From Peptococcaceae bacterium (GTDB lineage: Bacteria > Bacillota > Desulfotomaculia > Desulfotomaculales > Desulfocucumaceae), in contig JAILZP010000016.1 of NCBI GenBank assembly GCA_023512435.1, positions 1 through 64,000 of the forward strand: DNA of 64,000 nt, read 5' to 3'. Positions within the stretch are counted from its first letter, which is position 1, and every line of letters starts with the position of its first letter. The notes below the pieces were generated by a model that saw only the letters and a program-made list of their open reading frames with translations, was not told where the DNA came from and ran no database searches. Positions 34,791 to 42,249 of the stretch are shown in pieces. The position numbers and the translations under genes are program-made.

Positions 34791-36704
34791 ATGACGTTTT
34801 ACGGATACGCGGGAAGCATCCTGGATATTGACCTGACCTCCGGCACGGTCAGGAAAAAGGATCTGCCTGAGGAAATGGCCCGGCGGTATTTAGGCGGGCT
34901 GGGCTTTAACGCCAATATACTGTACCGTGAATTAAACCCGGGAACTGACCCGCTGGGCCCCGACAATATCCTGGTGTTCAGCACCGGCCCCCTGGTGGGC
35001 ACCAGCGTTCCCACCGCCTGCCGGACCGAGGCGTCCGCCCTTTCTCCTGCCACCGGGCTGTTCGGCACCGCCAATTCCGGCAACTACTGGGGCGGCGAAC
35101 TGAAATGCGCCGGATACGATGCCCTGATTATCCGGGGCAGGTCGGAGAAGCCCGTTTTCATCAGAATATGCGACGGTTCCGTGGAGATACTTCCGGCCGG
35201 CCGCCTTTGGGGGAAGGATGCCTGGGATGCGATAAAGGCCGTCCGGAAAGACCAGGGTGACTCCGAAATGCAGGTGGCCGTCATCGGTCAGGCCGGCGAG
35301 AACATGGTGCGATTTGCCAGCATCGAAAACGGCCCCTTTGACGCCTGGGCCCGCACGGGCCTGGGGGCGGTAATGGGCAGTAAAAATCTCAAGGCGGTGG
35401 CCGTAAGGGGAACCGGCGGGATCAAAGTGGCGCGCCCCAAGGACTTTTCCGCCGCCCTGGACGACACCCGAAGGGCAATAAACAGTTCCCCCTTTTATGA
35501 GGCTTTCAAAAGATTCGGCACCATGCTGGCCAGCATCCCTTACTATGAGTTCGGCAGTCTCCCGGGACGCAACTACCAGACCGGAAGGCCGGAAAACTGG
35601 ATGGAAACCAGGACCCGCAAGCAACTGCCGGGTTTAAGCAACCGCGGGGTCTCCTGCCAGGCCTGCCCCATTGCCTGCGCCCACTGGGTCAGGGTCAAGG
35701 ACGGCCCTTACGCGGGGCTGGAACTCAAGGACATGGAGGTCACCCCGGTGATCGGATTCGGCGCCGGATGCGATATCGGCAGCCTGCCGGCCATCGCGGC
35801 CCTCAGCGGAGCCTGCCAGCGCTACGGAATGGATATGGTGTCGGCCTCGGCCTGCGTGGCCTTCACCATGGAAATGTACCAGAAGGGCATAATCTCCAGG
35901 GACGACCTGGGATTTGACCTGCCCTGGGGTGATGAGGAAGGGACCTTCAAGCTGCTGGATATGATCGCCAACCGCCGCGGCATCGGGAATATCCTGGCCG
36001 GCGGAACCCGCCTGGCTTCGGCCAGTTTCCCGGGATCGGAGGTCTTCTCCGTCCATGTCAAGGGGCTTGAGTGCTTTCTGGCCGACCCCCGGGGACGCTG
36101 GTCCACCTGGACCTTCGGCTACATCACCAATATCCGGGGAGGAGACCACCTGCGCACCAGGAACCCGGTGGAAAACCTCAAGTACAATGACAACCCCGTT
36201 CCCTACCGGACGGAGAAGTTCGGCCTTCCGGACCGCGTCTACGAAAGCCTGGACATGCCCCCGGAATTAAAAAAGGCCGCTTTTGACCCGGACTCCAGGG
36301 ATGTCAACATTCCCGTCATGTCAAAATGGTCCGAAGACCTGATCTCCATATACAACTCCCTGGGCATGTGCATAAGGCCCCCGGTTCTCCACACCGTGGG
36401 ACCGGCATTGTTCTCAAGGCTGACCACGGGCCTGACCGGCCTGGACATATCACCGGAAGACATTGCCCTGGCGGGGGAGCGTACCTGGAACACAGTCAAG
36501 CTGTTCAACCTTAAACACGGGGAGAAGCCCGAACAGTCCGACTTCCCGCCGAGGTTTTACCGTGACCGGCCGGCCGACCCGGGCAAAGAACCCCTTGACC
36601 CCGGGGCGGTGAAGGCCGTCCTGGGGGAATATTACCGGGCCCGGGGCTGGGACCCGGAAACCGGCGTCCCGACCCCGGAAAAACTCGCCGAACTGGGCAT
36701 CTGA
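34791..36704 (+). CDS. Tungsten-type aldehyde ferredoxin oxidoreductase
   Basis: 637 residues. AOR family enzymes oxidise aldehydes to acids (or the reverse) with a tungsten-bis-pterin and a [4Fe-4S] cluster. Seen: YAGSILDIDLTSGTVRKKDLPE at the start, FGTANSGNYWGGELKCAGYDALIIRG (about 85-110), ENGPFDAWARTGLGAVMGSKNLKAVAVRG, the cluster motif CQACPIAC (about 289-296) and GGTRLASASFPGSEVF. It is preceded by its ferredoxin. The start lacks a close ribosome site (see the hairpin spacer). A tungsten or molybdenum pterin cofactor need is shared with the oxidoreductase at 25754. Confidence 0.93.
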   Translation: MTFYGYAGSILDIDLTSGTVRKKDLPEEMARRYLGGLGFNANILYRELNPGTDPLGPDNILVFSTGPLVGTSVPTACRTEASALSPATGLFGTANSGNYWGGELKCAGYDALIIRGRSEKPVFIRICDGSVEILPAGRLWGKDAWDAIKAVRKDQGDSEMQVAVIGQAGENMVRFASIENGPFDAWARTGLGAVMGSKNLKAVAVRGTGGIKVARPKDFSAALDDTRRAINSSPFYEAFKRFGTMLASIPYYEFGSLPGRNYQTGRPENWMETRTRKQLPGLSNRGVSCQACPIACAHWVRVKDGPYAGLELKDMEVTPVIGFGAGCDIGSLPAIAALSGACQRYGMDMVSASACVAFTMEMYQKGIISRDDLGFDLPWGDEEGTFKLLDMIANRRGIGNILAGGTRLASASFPGSEVFSVHVKGLECFLADPRGRWSTWTFGYITNIRGGDHLRTRNPVENLKYNDNPVPYRTEKFGLPDRVYESLDMPPELKKAAFDPDSRDVNIPVMSKWSEDLISIYNSLGMCIRPPVLHTVGPALFSRLTTGLTGLDISPEDIALAGERTWNTVKLFNLKHGEKPEQSDFPPRFYRDRPADPGKEPLDPGAVKAVLGEYYRARGWDPETGVPTPEKLAELGI

Positions 36705-36726
36705 AAGGGAGGATCTTTTCCGGTGG

Positions 36727-37143
36727 TCACTGATGCAAGGTGGGCGGGTTCTGGGAGAGGAGGCCCGTTCGGGACGCGGTCTTCACGTGGAGGGGGAAGA
36801 ATCCCTGGAGTTGCCCGTTCAGGCTGACCTCGAACCAATACGTCCCCTCGCGGTCCAGGGGCAGATCCACTTCAATGACCCCGTTGAAATAAGGGGCCTC
36901 CGGCGTCAGCCTGAAGGGGTACGACGGTATTTCAAACAACGGCCTGCCCCGGTCCGGGGGTAGAAAGCGAAGCCCGAAGCTGTGGTTTCCGCCGTCCCCG
37001 CACCAGCCCACCACCACACAGCACCTGTGACGGCACGGGTAACCGGCGGCGTGCACGCGGTAAAAAATTCCTTCCAGGTTGAACTTGCCTTCGCCGGATT
37101 CTATTTTGTTGCAAAACAGCAGGTTGCACAGCAGGGGCCGCAT
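36727..37143 (-). CDS. DUF6941-like protein
   Basis: 138 residues from ATG 37143. The opening MRPLLCNLLFCNKIESGEGKF followed by LEGIFYRVHAAGYPC and a C-terminal half predicted as beta strands (GVIEVDLPLDREGTYWFEVSLNG) match the small family of immunoglobulin-like proteins I know as DUF6941. Function is unknown. Six cysteines lie in the first 60 residues. It is convergent with the AOR gene with no clear terminator between. Confidence 0.65.
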   Translation of the reverse strand: MRPLLCNLLFCNKIESGEGKFNLEGIFYRVHAAGYPCRHRCCVVVGWCGDGGNHSFGLRFLPPDRGRPLFEIPSYPFRLTPEAPYFNGVIEVDLPLDREGTYWFEVSLNGQLQGFFPLHVKTASRTGLLSQNPPTLHQ

Positions 37144-37241
37144 CGGAATGAGACCACCCTCACAAAGATTTAGAAACGGCGCCAAGCGCCGACCAAGGGT
37201 TTATTGCCACAGAGCTTAAACAGGTTCACCACGGGGACTCC

Positions 37242-37607
37242 TTAAGCTGTGGCCTCCTCCCCCTTGCTTATGAAATAATTCTGTTCAAGGGTGGTATCGG
37301 CGATTTTCATAAAGCTTTCCTCCGGGCTCCAGGTAAGCTGGATGCGGATGCCGTCAAAATAATCAACCTTTTCTATGTCCCCGACCGCCACCCTTTTAAA
37401 CGCCGGTGTCTGGTGGGTAAAAACAAGCTGAAATTTTTCGTTGCGGACCAGCTTAAAATAAGAATCACCAACGGCTTTATCTATAACAACCACTTCGGGC
37501 ACGGATTTATCCAGCAGTTTCTTATTTTTGGTATACCAGTCAAGAGTTCCGGCTTTGACATTGATTTCGTCTATCATATCGTCTTTTCTGAAAGCCACCC
37601 TGCCCAC
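37242..37607 (-). CDS. Hypothetical protein
   Basis: 121 residues as the longest frame; the ATG ten codons in (MIDEINVKAGTLDWYTKNKK) may be the true start because no ribosome site favours the first GTG. It looks like a small mixed alpha/beta soluble protein with no cysteine and no membrane segment. I recognise no family. It lies upstream of the DUF6941-like gene in the same direction. Confidence 0.55.
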   Translation of the reverse strand: MGRVAFRKDDMIDEINVKAGTLDWYTKNKKLLDKSVPEVVVIDKAVGDSYFKLVRNEKFQLVFTHQTPAFKRVAVGDIEKVDYFDGIRIQLTWSPEESFMKIADTTLEQNYFISKGEEATA

Positions 37608-37823
37608 CCCACTGGCATGTTATACTATAAAAGTAATTCAGCATTCCGCCATTTAATCCTGCTTAAACAGTAGCAAAATGTGAAAAGTTTGTGCGAAAAA
37701 ATACAAGCGTAACGGTTATTCATTCCTTGGACCCGGCATTGTTTTGCCGGCCGTATGGCAGGAAAAGGACTGCAGCCGATCGTAATATCTTTTAAGCGAC
37801 TATCTAGGGAAAGGAAAAATGAA

Positions 37824-38066
37824 ATGGAAACCTTTTTACTTCTTCTGCTGGGTTTCATCCTGGGATTTCTGCTTATTTTTTTAATCAGGCTGGGACAGGG
37901 CCGCATGGCCCACTGCACAAGCTGCGGCCAGCAGCACTGGGTCGGCCCCGGAAAGGTTGACCCGATTTGCAAAAAGTGCGGCGCCCCGCTGAGAATCTCC
38001 AGAAAGGAACCCCGCAGGGCGGCCGGCGCCGGCAATAAAAAGAAAAAGAAGCAAAGGCAATTTTAA
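37824..38066 (+). CDS. Small membrane-anchored zinc-ribbon protein
   Basis: 80 residues from ATG 37824, eight bases after AAAGGA. A strong N-terminal helix (FLLLLLGFILGFLLIFLI) is followed by a zinc-ribbon with CTSCGQQHWVG and CKKCGAPL, then a very basic tail (KKKKKQRQF). It may be a membrane-tethered protein that contacts RNA, ribosomes or phospholipid. It lies 35 bases before the P-loop NTPase gene, in the same direction. Confidence 0.7.
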   Translation: METFLLLLLGFILGFLLIFLIRLGQGRMAHCTSCGQQHWVGPGKVDPICKKCGAPLRISRKEPRRAAGAGNKKKKKQRQF

Positions 38067-38101
38067 GCATGATATATATATATGCCGGAGGTGTCATTTT
38101 G

Positions 38102-38662
38102 ATGGGCAGCCAGAGGAAGATCGCCATCATCGGAGGGCCGGGGACGGGAAAAACCACGCTGGTTAAGCAGTTGGACGTTGATTACAGCCTGGCCGGTTAC
38201 AACTCGGACGTCTGCCTGGAATTTGCCCGCACCTATATAGTCAATTACGGAGTGCCCACCAGCATCTTTGAGCAGTTTCTCCTCTACGAGGGTCAAAAAA
38301 AGCGGGAAGCCGAATTCAAGCACTGTGAGATCTTGTTCTGCGACAACGCCACCATTCTGAATTACGTATACGGCCTAATGGCCTGCGACTACAACAACCC
38401 CAAAGAGGTATACTCCCTGATGAAACTGTACCAGTGGGCCATGCAGGACCTGCCGGGCTACCAGATATTCTACGTCCCCAGGGAATTTTCCCTGACCAGG
38501 GACGGGGTGCGCTACCAGGATGAGGAATACGCCGTCATGGTGGACAAAAAGATAAAAAATTTCCTGGACATAATGAACGTCCCGTACACCGTGGTGCAGG
38601 GCGACATCCAGGCCAGGGTGGCCAAGGTGAAGGAAATAATAGGCTTTGAAAAAAAGCGGTAG
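38102..38662 (+). CDS. P-loop NTPase, first of two paralogues
   Basis: 186 residues from ATG 38102 with GGAGGTG upstream. It has a Walker A at IIGGPGTGKTTLVKQ, an FARTYIVNYG segment, EILFCDNATILNYVYGL (Walker B-like) and a C-terminal KIKNFLDIMNVPYTVVQGD. The overall plan, a single kinase-like domain with a late D-x-R/K region, recalls NadR-type nucleoside kinases and AAA_28 ATPases. It is closely related to the protein at 51654, most positions being identical by eye. The substrate is unknown. Confidence 0.85.
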   Translation: MGSQRKIAIIGGPGTGKTTLVKQLDVDYSLAGYNSDVCLEFARTYIVNYGVPTSIFEQFLLYEGQKKREAEFKHCEILFCDNATILNYVYGLMACDYNNPKEVYSLMKLYQWAMQDLPGYQIFYVPREFSLTRDGVRYQDEEYAVMVDKKIKNFLDIMNVPYTVVQGDIQARVAKVKEIIGFEKKR

Positions 38663-38672
38663 CCCGCCGGCC

Positions 38673-38696
38673 CCCGGACACCGGTCCGGGATTTTT
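38673..38696 (+). terminator. Terminator after the first NTPase gene
   Basis: CCCGGAC pairs with GTCCGGG over four bases, then ATTTTT. It is placed right after the NTPase stop and against the convergent DUF6544-like gene. Confidence 0.8.
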
Positions 38697-39552
38697 ACAG
38701 GTAGCCGGCCGGCTTATTGTATTCAATATCTGTTATCTCAGTCCGGTACCAGCTGTAATCCCCGGTTTCCAGCCTCCAGACGACCTCCCCGGCGGCGGGA
38801 ATCCTTATGCCGTTAAACTCTTTATGCTTACTCATGTTTACGATCCAGGTTTTCATAAGGTACTGACCGTTGAAGTCCCCGTATCTCTGGGCCACGAAGC
38901 TGACAACCTCTCCCTCCCGGTTAAAGGTAAATACCCCCGAGGCGGTTATCCCCCCGCAGGTCATGGTGGCCCTGGCCGAGTTGGCGTCCACTTCCTCCCA
39001 CTTTATATACTTGCTGAGGGCCGCCGACGGGAACCAGCAGGTCTCGGCCAGGTAGCGCAGCATGGCGCCCTGGCTGATTTCTTTCCCCCGGGCATCCGCC
39101 ACCTTTATCAGTGAGAGGACCTTAATGAGCATGTGCCCCCTGCCGTCATGGTAACTGTCTCTTCCCGCAAAGTACAGCAGCGGGGCCATGTTGACCCTTG
39201 CCTTCCAAATAAACCCGGGATCATCCACCCTGAAGTACTGCTGCACATCAGCGGGCATCCAGGGCCCTCCCTCTTTGATCCGCATGGACGCCTTCTGCTT
39301 TAAGCGGACTGCCACAATTCTTTCCCTGCCCAGCACCCCTGAATTTTCCATCCATTTCCGGACCACCGGCGGCAGGCCCTCAAGGTCGGCCTCCCGGACA
39401 ATATCCCCTTTATTTTTCACGCCCCGGAAAAACTCTTTCACCTCTTTTTCCACATTTTTGTTGAACCAAAAATTTGCCAAAACCGAAACCGCTATTACCA
39501 GGACTAAAATTCCCAGGATACAGGCCAGTGTTACAAGCAGAATTTTTTGCAT
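38695..39552 (-). CDS. DUF6544-like membrane-anchored protein
   Basis: 285 residues. An N-terminal hydrophobic anchor (about 3-27) is followed by LPPVVRKWMENSGVLGRERI and a lipid-carrier-like beta-rich body with RVNMAPLLYFAGRDSYHDGRGHM, ISQGAMLRYLAETCWFPSAAL and RIPAAGEVVWRLETGDYSWYR. This series of motifs matches the family I know as DUF6544 (DUF6920), of unknown function. It stands alone on the minus strand. Confidence 0.75.
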   Translation of the reverse strand: MQKILLVTLACILGILVLVIAVSVLANFWFNKNVEKEVKEFFRGVKNKGDIVREADLEGLPPVVRKWMENSGVLGRERIVAVRLKQKASMRIKEGGPWMPADVQQYFRVDDPGFIWKARVNMAPLLYFAGRDSYHDGRGHMLIKVLSLIKVADARGKEISQGAMLRYLAETCWFPSAALSKYIKWEEVDANSARATMTCGGITASGVFTFNREGEVVSFVAQRYGDFNGQYLMKTWIVNMSKHKEFNGIRIPAAGEVVWRLETGDYSWYRTEITDIEYNKPAGYL

Positions 39553-39647
39553 CCATTAAACCTCCGTTAAACTTCCGGGCAAAAAAGTGATCAGCCAATC
39601 AAGCCGGTTTAAACGTGATATTTCCCACACTTTCCCATAATCCCGGA

Positions 39648-39675
39648 ACACTTTTTTAATCTTTTCCATATTGTA
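39648..39675 (+). promoter_or_regulatory. Candidate sigma-K/E sporulation promoter
   Basis: ACAC, 15 bases, then CATATTGTA, which fits the mother-cell -10 pattern CATAnnnTA. The YjcZ-like gene starts 36 bases after the -10. Confidence 0.4.
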
Positions 39676-39710
39676 ATATCAAAGATAATTAAATGAAAGG
39701 GAGTGTTGCA

Positions 39711-39851
39711 ATGGGCTTTGGATTTGGTGGCGGCTACGGAGGAGGACAATATCCCTATTTTGACGGCAGCTTTATCCTGTTCCTGATTCTTATCCTGCTG
39801 GTTTTCTCCTATCCTTCAATTGGCGGAGGCTATCCCTGCAACAAGCAATAG
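39711..39851 (+). CDS. YjcZ-like small sporulation protein
   Basis: 46 residues from ATG 39711, behind GGGAGTG. A Gly/Tyr-rich start (MGFGFGGGYGGGQYPY), one hydrophobic helix (FILFLILILLVFSYPS) and a short Cys-containing tail match the plan of YjcZ/YuzJ-type sporulation miniproteins, which are found in spore coats or the mother-cell membrane. A sigma-K-like promoter upstream supports this. Confidence 0.75.
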   Translation: MGFGFGGGYGGGQYPYFDGSFILFLILILLVFSYPSIGGGYPCNKQ

Positions 39852-39871
39852 TCCGTAAAACCTTCCCCTGT

Positions 39872-39916
39872 AAAAGAAGAGGCTTCCTGAATAAACGGGA
39901 TATACCTCTTCTTTTT
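39872..39916 (+). terminator. Terminator after the YjcZ-like gene
   Basis: AAAAGAAGAGG pairs with CCTCTTCTTTT over a 22-base loop, the 3' arm ending in T residues. The loop is longer than usual. Confidence 0.6.
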
Positions 39917-39982
39917 CATTTTTCCCAGCAATATTTCCGTACCGGGCACCTGAGAAACTAAGTTGATAAGGCCTTGAAGCAA

Positions 39983-40012
39983 AAAAGCCGTAGACAAATA
40001 TCCACGGCTTTT
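39983..40012 (-). terminator. Ancestral tRNA-Leu terminator, now displaced
   Basis: AAAAGCCGT and ACGGCTTTT form a stem with a T-rich end on the minus strand. It directly adjoins the left copy of the tRNA 3' end. Before the mobile element entered, it would have followed the tRNA-Leu gene that now lies 5.8 kb away. Confidence 0.65.
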
Positions 40013-40037
40013 CTGGTGGTGTCGGAGGCGGGACTTG
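40010..40037. repeat. Left attachment site, 28-bp direct repeat
   Basis: These 28 bases are identical to 45779-45806. They correspond to the 3' end of tRNA-Leu (acceptor stem, CCA and part of the T arm) plus four flanking bases. The repeat stops within the T arm, so this copy is not a tRNA gene. Confidence 0.9.
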
Positions 40038-40051
40038 GGTAGAAATGCTAA

Positions 40052-41002
40052 CTAAAATATCTCTTTAGCCATATTTTCTTTGCACTTGTGTAAAATATTA
40101 TTGTCCAAATCTAAATAAACTCTATTGGCTACCATTTTAGCTTTAGCATATGATTGAGTTATTATGCCAGCTACATTATGCCTTCCACCACCACCATATT
40201 TTTTGGCGATTTCCCCCAAGTTTATCTTATTATTCTTTTTCCATGGATTGTAGCCTATGCTAACATTGTAATTCTCATCCTTATTATATATTGCTATAGT
40301 ATAATTAATATCTGGGTAATAGTAATAAGGTAAATATCTATGAAATCCTTTAATGCCTATGTGATCAAACAAGCAAATATTGTTTTTTATATTTAATCGT
40401 CTCTTTAAAAGCAACATAATTTCTTTTTCTTCTTTGCATATGTCGTTTAATAATTTCGATCTATCAGCCAAATACAAATCAATCTTATTATCCACAATAG
40501 CTTTTACTACTTCTATTATTTCAGCATTATCATTGTAATGACCTATTAATTTGTTTAACGATATATAGCGAATAGAACAGTTATATAAGTCCTTTGGAGA
40601 ACTATATTCAGCACTATCTATAGTATCTGCCCAATATATTAGTTCCATATATGGTAAAAAATCAAATATATCCGAATAAACACTTTTAATAATGGATGGG
40701 GTTGATTTAAATGTTTGATCCCAATAACAATTTCTATTTTTACTAAAAATTCTTTTGTGGTTACTATCTAAAAACGTTGTTGTGTGATGATCATAAAAAT
40801 ATTTTGCTTTCGGATGATATAGAAAATCCAATACAGCTGCTGGCTTATCAAGCTCAAAGTTAAGCCAACTATTCATAATATTATAATCAACCGGTATATA
40901 TTTGTACTTATAATACATCTTTAATTTATTAAAGATTACAGTTAAAAGAGCCGCAGAAACTATCCCATCAAAATCTTTATGAAAATACAAAGTTAGTCTC
41001 AT
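40052..41002 (-). CDS. DHH/DHHA1 family phosphodiesterase (cargo)
   Basis: 316 residues from ATG 41002, preceded by AGAGGAAA; its ATGA overlaps the stop of the membrane-protein gene, so the two are translated together. All DHH motifs are present: FHKDFDGIV (D10, D12), LDFLYHP (D59), DHHTTTF (71-73), WADTIDSAEY, and a C-terminal DHHA1 motif YGGGGRHNVAG. Relatives hydrolyse short oligonucleotides, cyclic dinucleotide products or pAp with Mn2+. The base composition is far more AT-rich than the chromosome. Substrate unknown; it is probably an accessory gene carried by the element. Its 3' end overlaps the frame that extends the recombinase in the excised form. Confidence 0.85.
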   Translation of the reverse strand: MRLTLYFHKDFDGIVSAALLTVIFNKLKMYYKYKYIPVDYNIMNSWLNFELDKPAAVLDFLYHPKAKYFYDHHTTTFLDSNHKRIFSKNRNCYWDQTFKSTPSIIKSVYSDIFDFLPYMELIYWADTIDSAEYSSPKDLYNCSIRYISLNKLIGHYNDNAEIIEVVKAIVDNKIDLYLADRSKLLNDICKEEKEIMLLLKRRLNIKNNICLFDHIGIKGFHRYLPYYYYPDINYTIAIYNKDENYNVSIGYNPWKKNNKINLGEIAKKYGGGGRHNVAGIITQSYAKAKMVANRVYLDLDNNILHKCKENMAKEIF

Positions 41003-41772
41003 GCGATTTCCTCTTTTCTTGAACATTTAACTATATAGTCATAGTCTTCAATTATAAAATTATAAAATGAAGAATCTGTCTTTTTAGAAACACTAAAGAC
41101 AGGTATTCTGTTACTTCTTCCAGGTGCTGTCTTATAAAACGTTACATAGGCAGTACTATCAAAAACAATCAGGGAATATTGCGGTACATATTTTGAGTAG
41201 TAAATAATTATTTTTCCGCTTCCATCTCCTAAATTTTTTTTAAAATTAATAAGTTCTTTTCTAAAATCTTCTATTCTTTTTGCTATTTCATTACTATCAT
41301 ACCCAAATTTTTCAGTTAAGTATTTATAACAATTTAACCCTTGATCTTTCTCCAATAATACTATTTCAAGAACATTAGATTCCTTTGATAAAAATTCTTT
41401 AAAATGGTCATAATTATTCATAAAATTTTTATTTGAGTAAATCTCTAACATGCAAACTCTGCTACTTAATGGTAAATTGCCTTTTATATCAATACTTGTA
41501 AATTCCGAAAAATAGCCATCTATTCCTTCTTTCTCAAATTTTTCATAAAACTCAATGTACTTACAATTCTTTTTTAATACATCTATATATACAAAAAGTT
41601 CTATTGAAATAAATGCTAATAAAAATGTTACAACAAGAAGCACAATCCTTGCATAAAAGGTTGTGTAATTAATGTTATTTATAAAAGTTGAGCTTAAAAA
41701 TATTATTGATATTATTAGCGAAATCAAAGCTCTTGGACTTAATATTACTTTTGAATATTTTCTCATGTCCAC
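40999..41772 (-). CDS. Two-helix membrane protein paired with DHH enzyme (cargo)
   Basis: 257 residues from GTG 41772, chosen because AGGGTGA lies eight bases upstream; the open frame reaches TTG 41793. Two hydrophobic helices (ALISLIISIIFLSS and ARIVLLVVTFLLAFISIELF) are followed by a cytosolic domain of about 185 residues. Recognisable pieces include NVLEIVLLEKDQGLN, KIIIYYSKYVPQYSLIVFDS and TAYVTFYKTAPGRSNRIPVF. The pattern of a strand, then an ordered IFD-x-x-x-Y step, loosely recalls PLD-like inactive domains. I cannot assign a family. The layout of membrane helices plus a sensor-like domain, coupled to a nucleotide phosphodiesterase, resembles membrane effectors of signalling-type defence systems. 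Confidence 0.75.
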   Translation of the reverse strand: MDMRKYSKVILSPRALISLIISIIFLSSTFINNINYTTFYARIVLLVVTFLLAFISIELFVYIDVLKKNCKYIEFYEKFEKEGIDGYFSEFTSIDIKGNLPLSSRVCMLEIYSNKNFMNNYDHFKEFLSKESNVLEIVLLEKDQGLNCYKYLTEKFGYDSNEIAKRIEDFRKELINFKKNLGDGSGKIIIYYSKYVPQYSLIVFDSTAYVTFYKTAPGRSNRIPVFSVSKKTDSSFYNFIIEDYDYIVKCSRKEEIA

Positions 41773-42087
41773 AATAAAGCTCACCCTATCCAAGTTTTTT
41801 TCATCGTTATTTTATTTCTTTCTTGATATCATTTTTCCTCTCAATTAATAAAATTATTAAAACAAATTTGTCCATTAGTCAAGTGAACGGGGAAGGCTCC
41901 TGTTTTGGTGCCTTCCCCCATAATTTCCTTTCCTGTCGATATCCGCATGTCACCACTCCGGAAGCCTTGACCTGGAGCCTCTGCCCCCCTGGACCCCCAA
42001 GGGTAACGGCCCCGGATCGGCTGCGCCCTCCCCGGGGCACGTTTCCCTAAGTGTACCAGGGGGGCCACTCCAGGTAAAGGCCCTCCG
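41773..42087. other. Gene-free block inside the element with composition switch
   Basis: The left part (to about 41880) is AT-rich and should hold the cargo promoter. A hairpin follows at 41889-41918, and then about 170 GC-rich bases with several short inverted repeats but no credible gene. The GC-rich block follows the Rep-side genes and could hold the replication or transfer origin; nothing proves this. Confidence 0.4.
41889..41918. terminator. Hairpin at the boundary between cargo and core
   Basis: A perfect 9-bp stem GGGGAAGGC / GCCTTCCCC with a 12-base loop. It lies where base composition changes and may end the Rep-side operon before the cargo. Confidence 0.5.
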
Positions 42088-42234
42088 CTACGCTCCGGCC
42101 GCCGCAGGCGGTTCCTCCGTTTGCTTTGTGCCAACTGCACCGGGAGGTTTATTCTCCAATTCCTTCACCTTTCGCTTCAACTCCAGCAATAGGCCCCATA
42201 CTTTACGGCGTTCCTGTTCCCAGCTTTCAGCCAT
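42088..42234 (-). CDS. Small helical protein of the element
   Basis: 48 residues from ATG 42234, with GGGGTG six bases upstream, 15 bases after the Rep-like gene stop. The sequence MAESWEQERRKVWGLL plus LELKRKVKELENK should form one amphipathic, possibly coiled-coil helix, and the tail is Pro/Ala-rich. Such tiny proteins often follow rep genes in small Gram-positive elements, but the role is unknown. Confidence 0.65.
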   Translation of the reverse strand: MAESWEQERRKVWGLLLELKRKVKELENKPPGAVGTKQTEEPPAAAGA

Positions 42235-42249
42235 GTTAAAACACCCCGC

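Noticed and set aside
40010-40037. Second tRNA-Leu gene
   Set aside because: Only the 3' end (acceptor, CCA and part of the T arm) is present; anticodon and D arms are missing. It is an attachment-site copy.
41841-42140. Open frame of 99 residues on the minus strand in the mobile element
   Set aside because: No ribosome site, proline/arginine/glycine-rich composition, and it overlaps the better 48-residue gene; it crosses the hairpin and the composition change.
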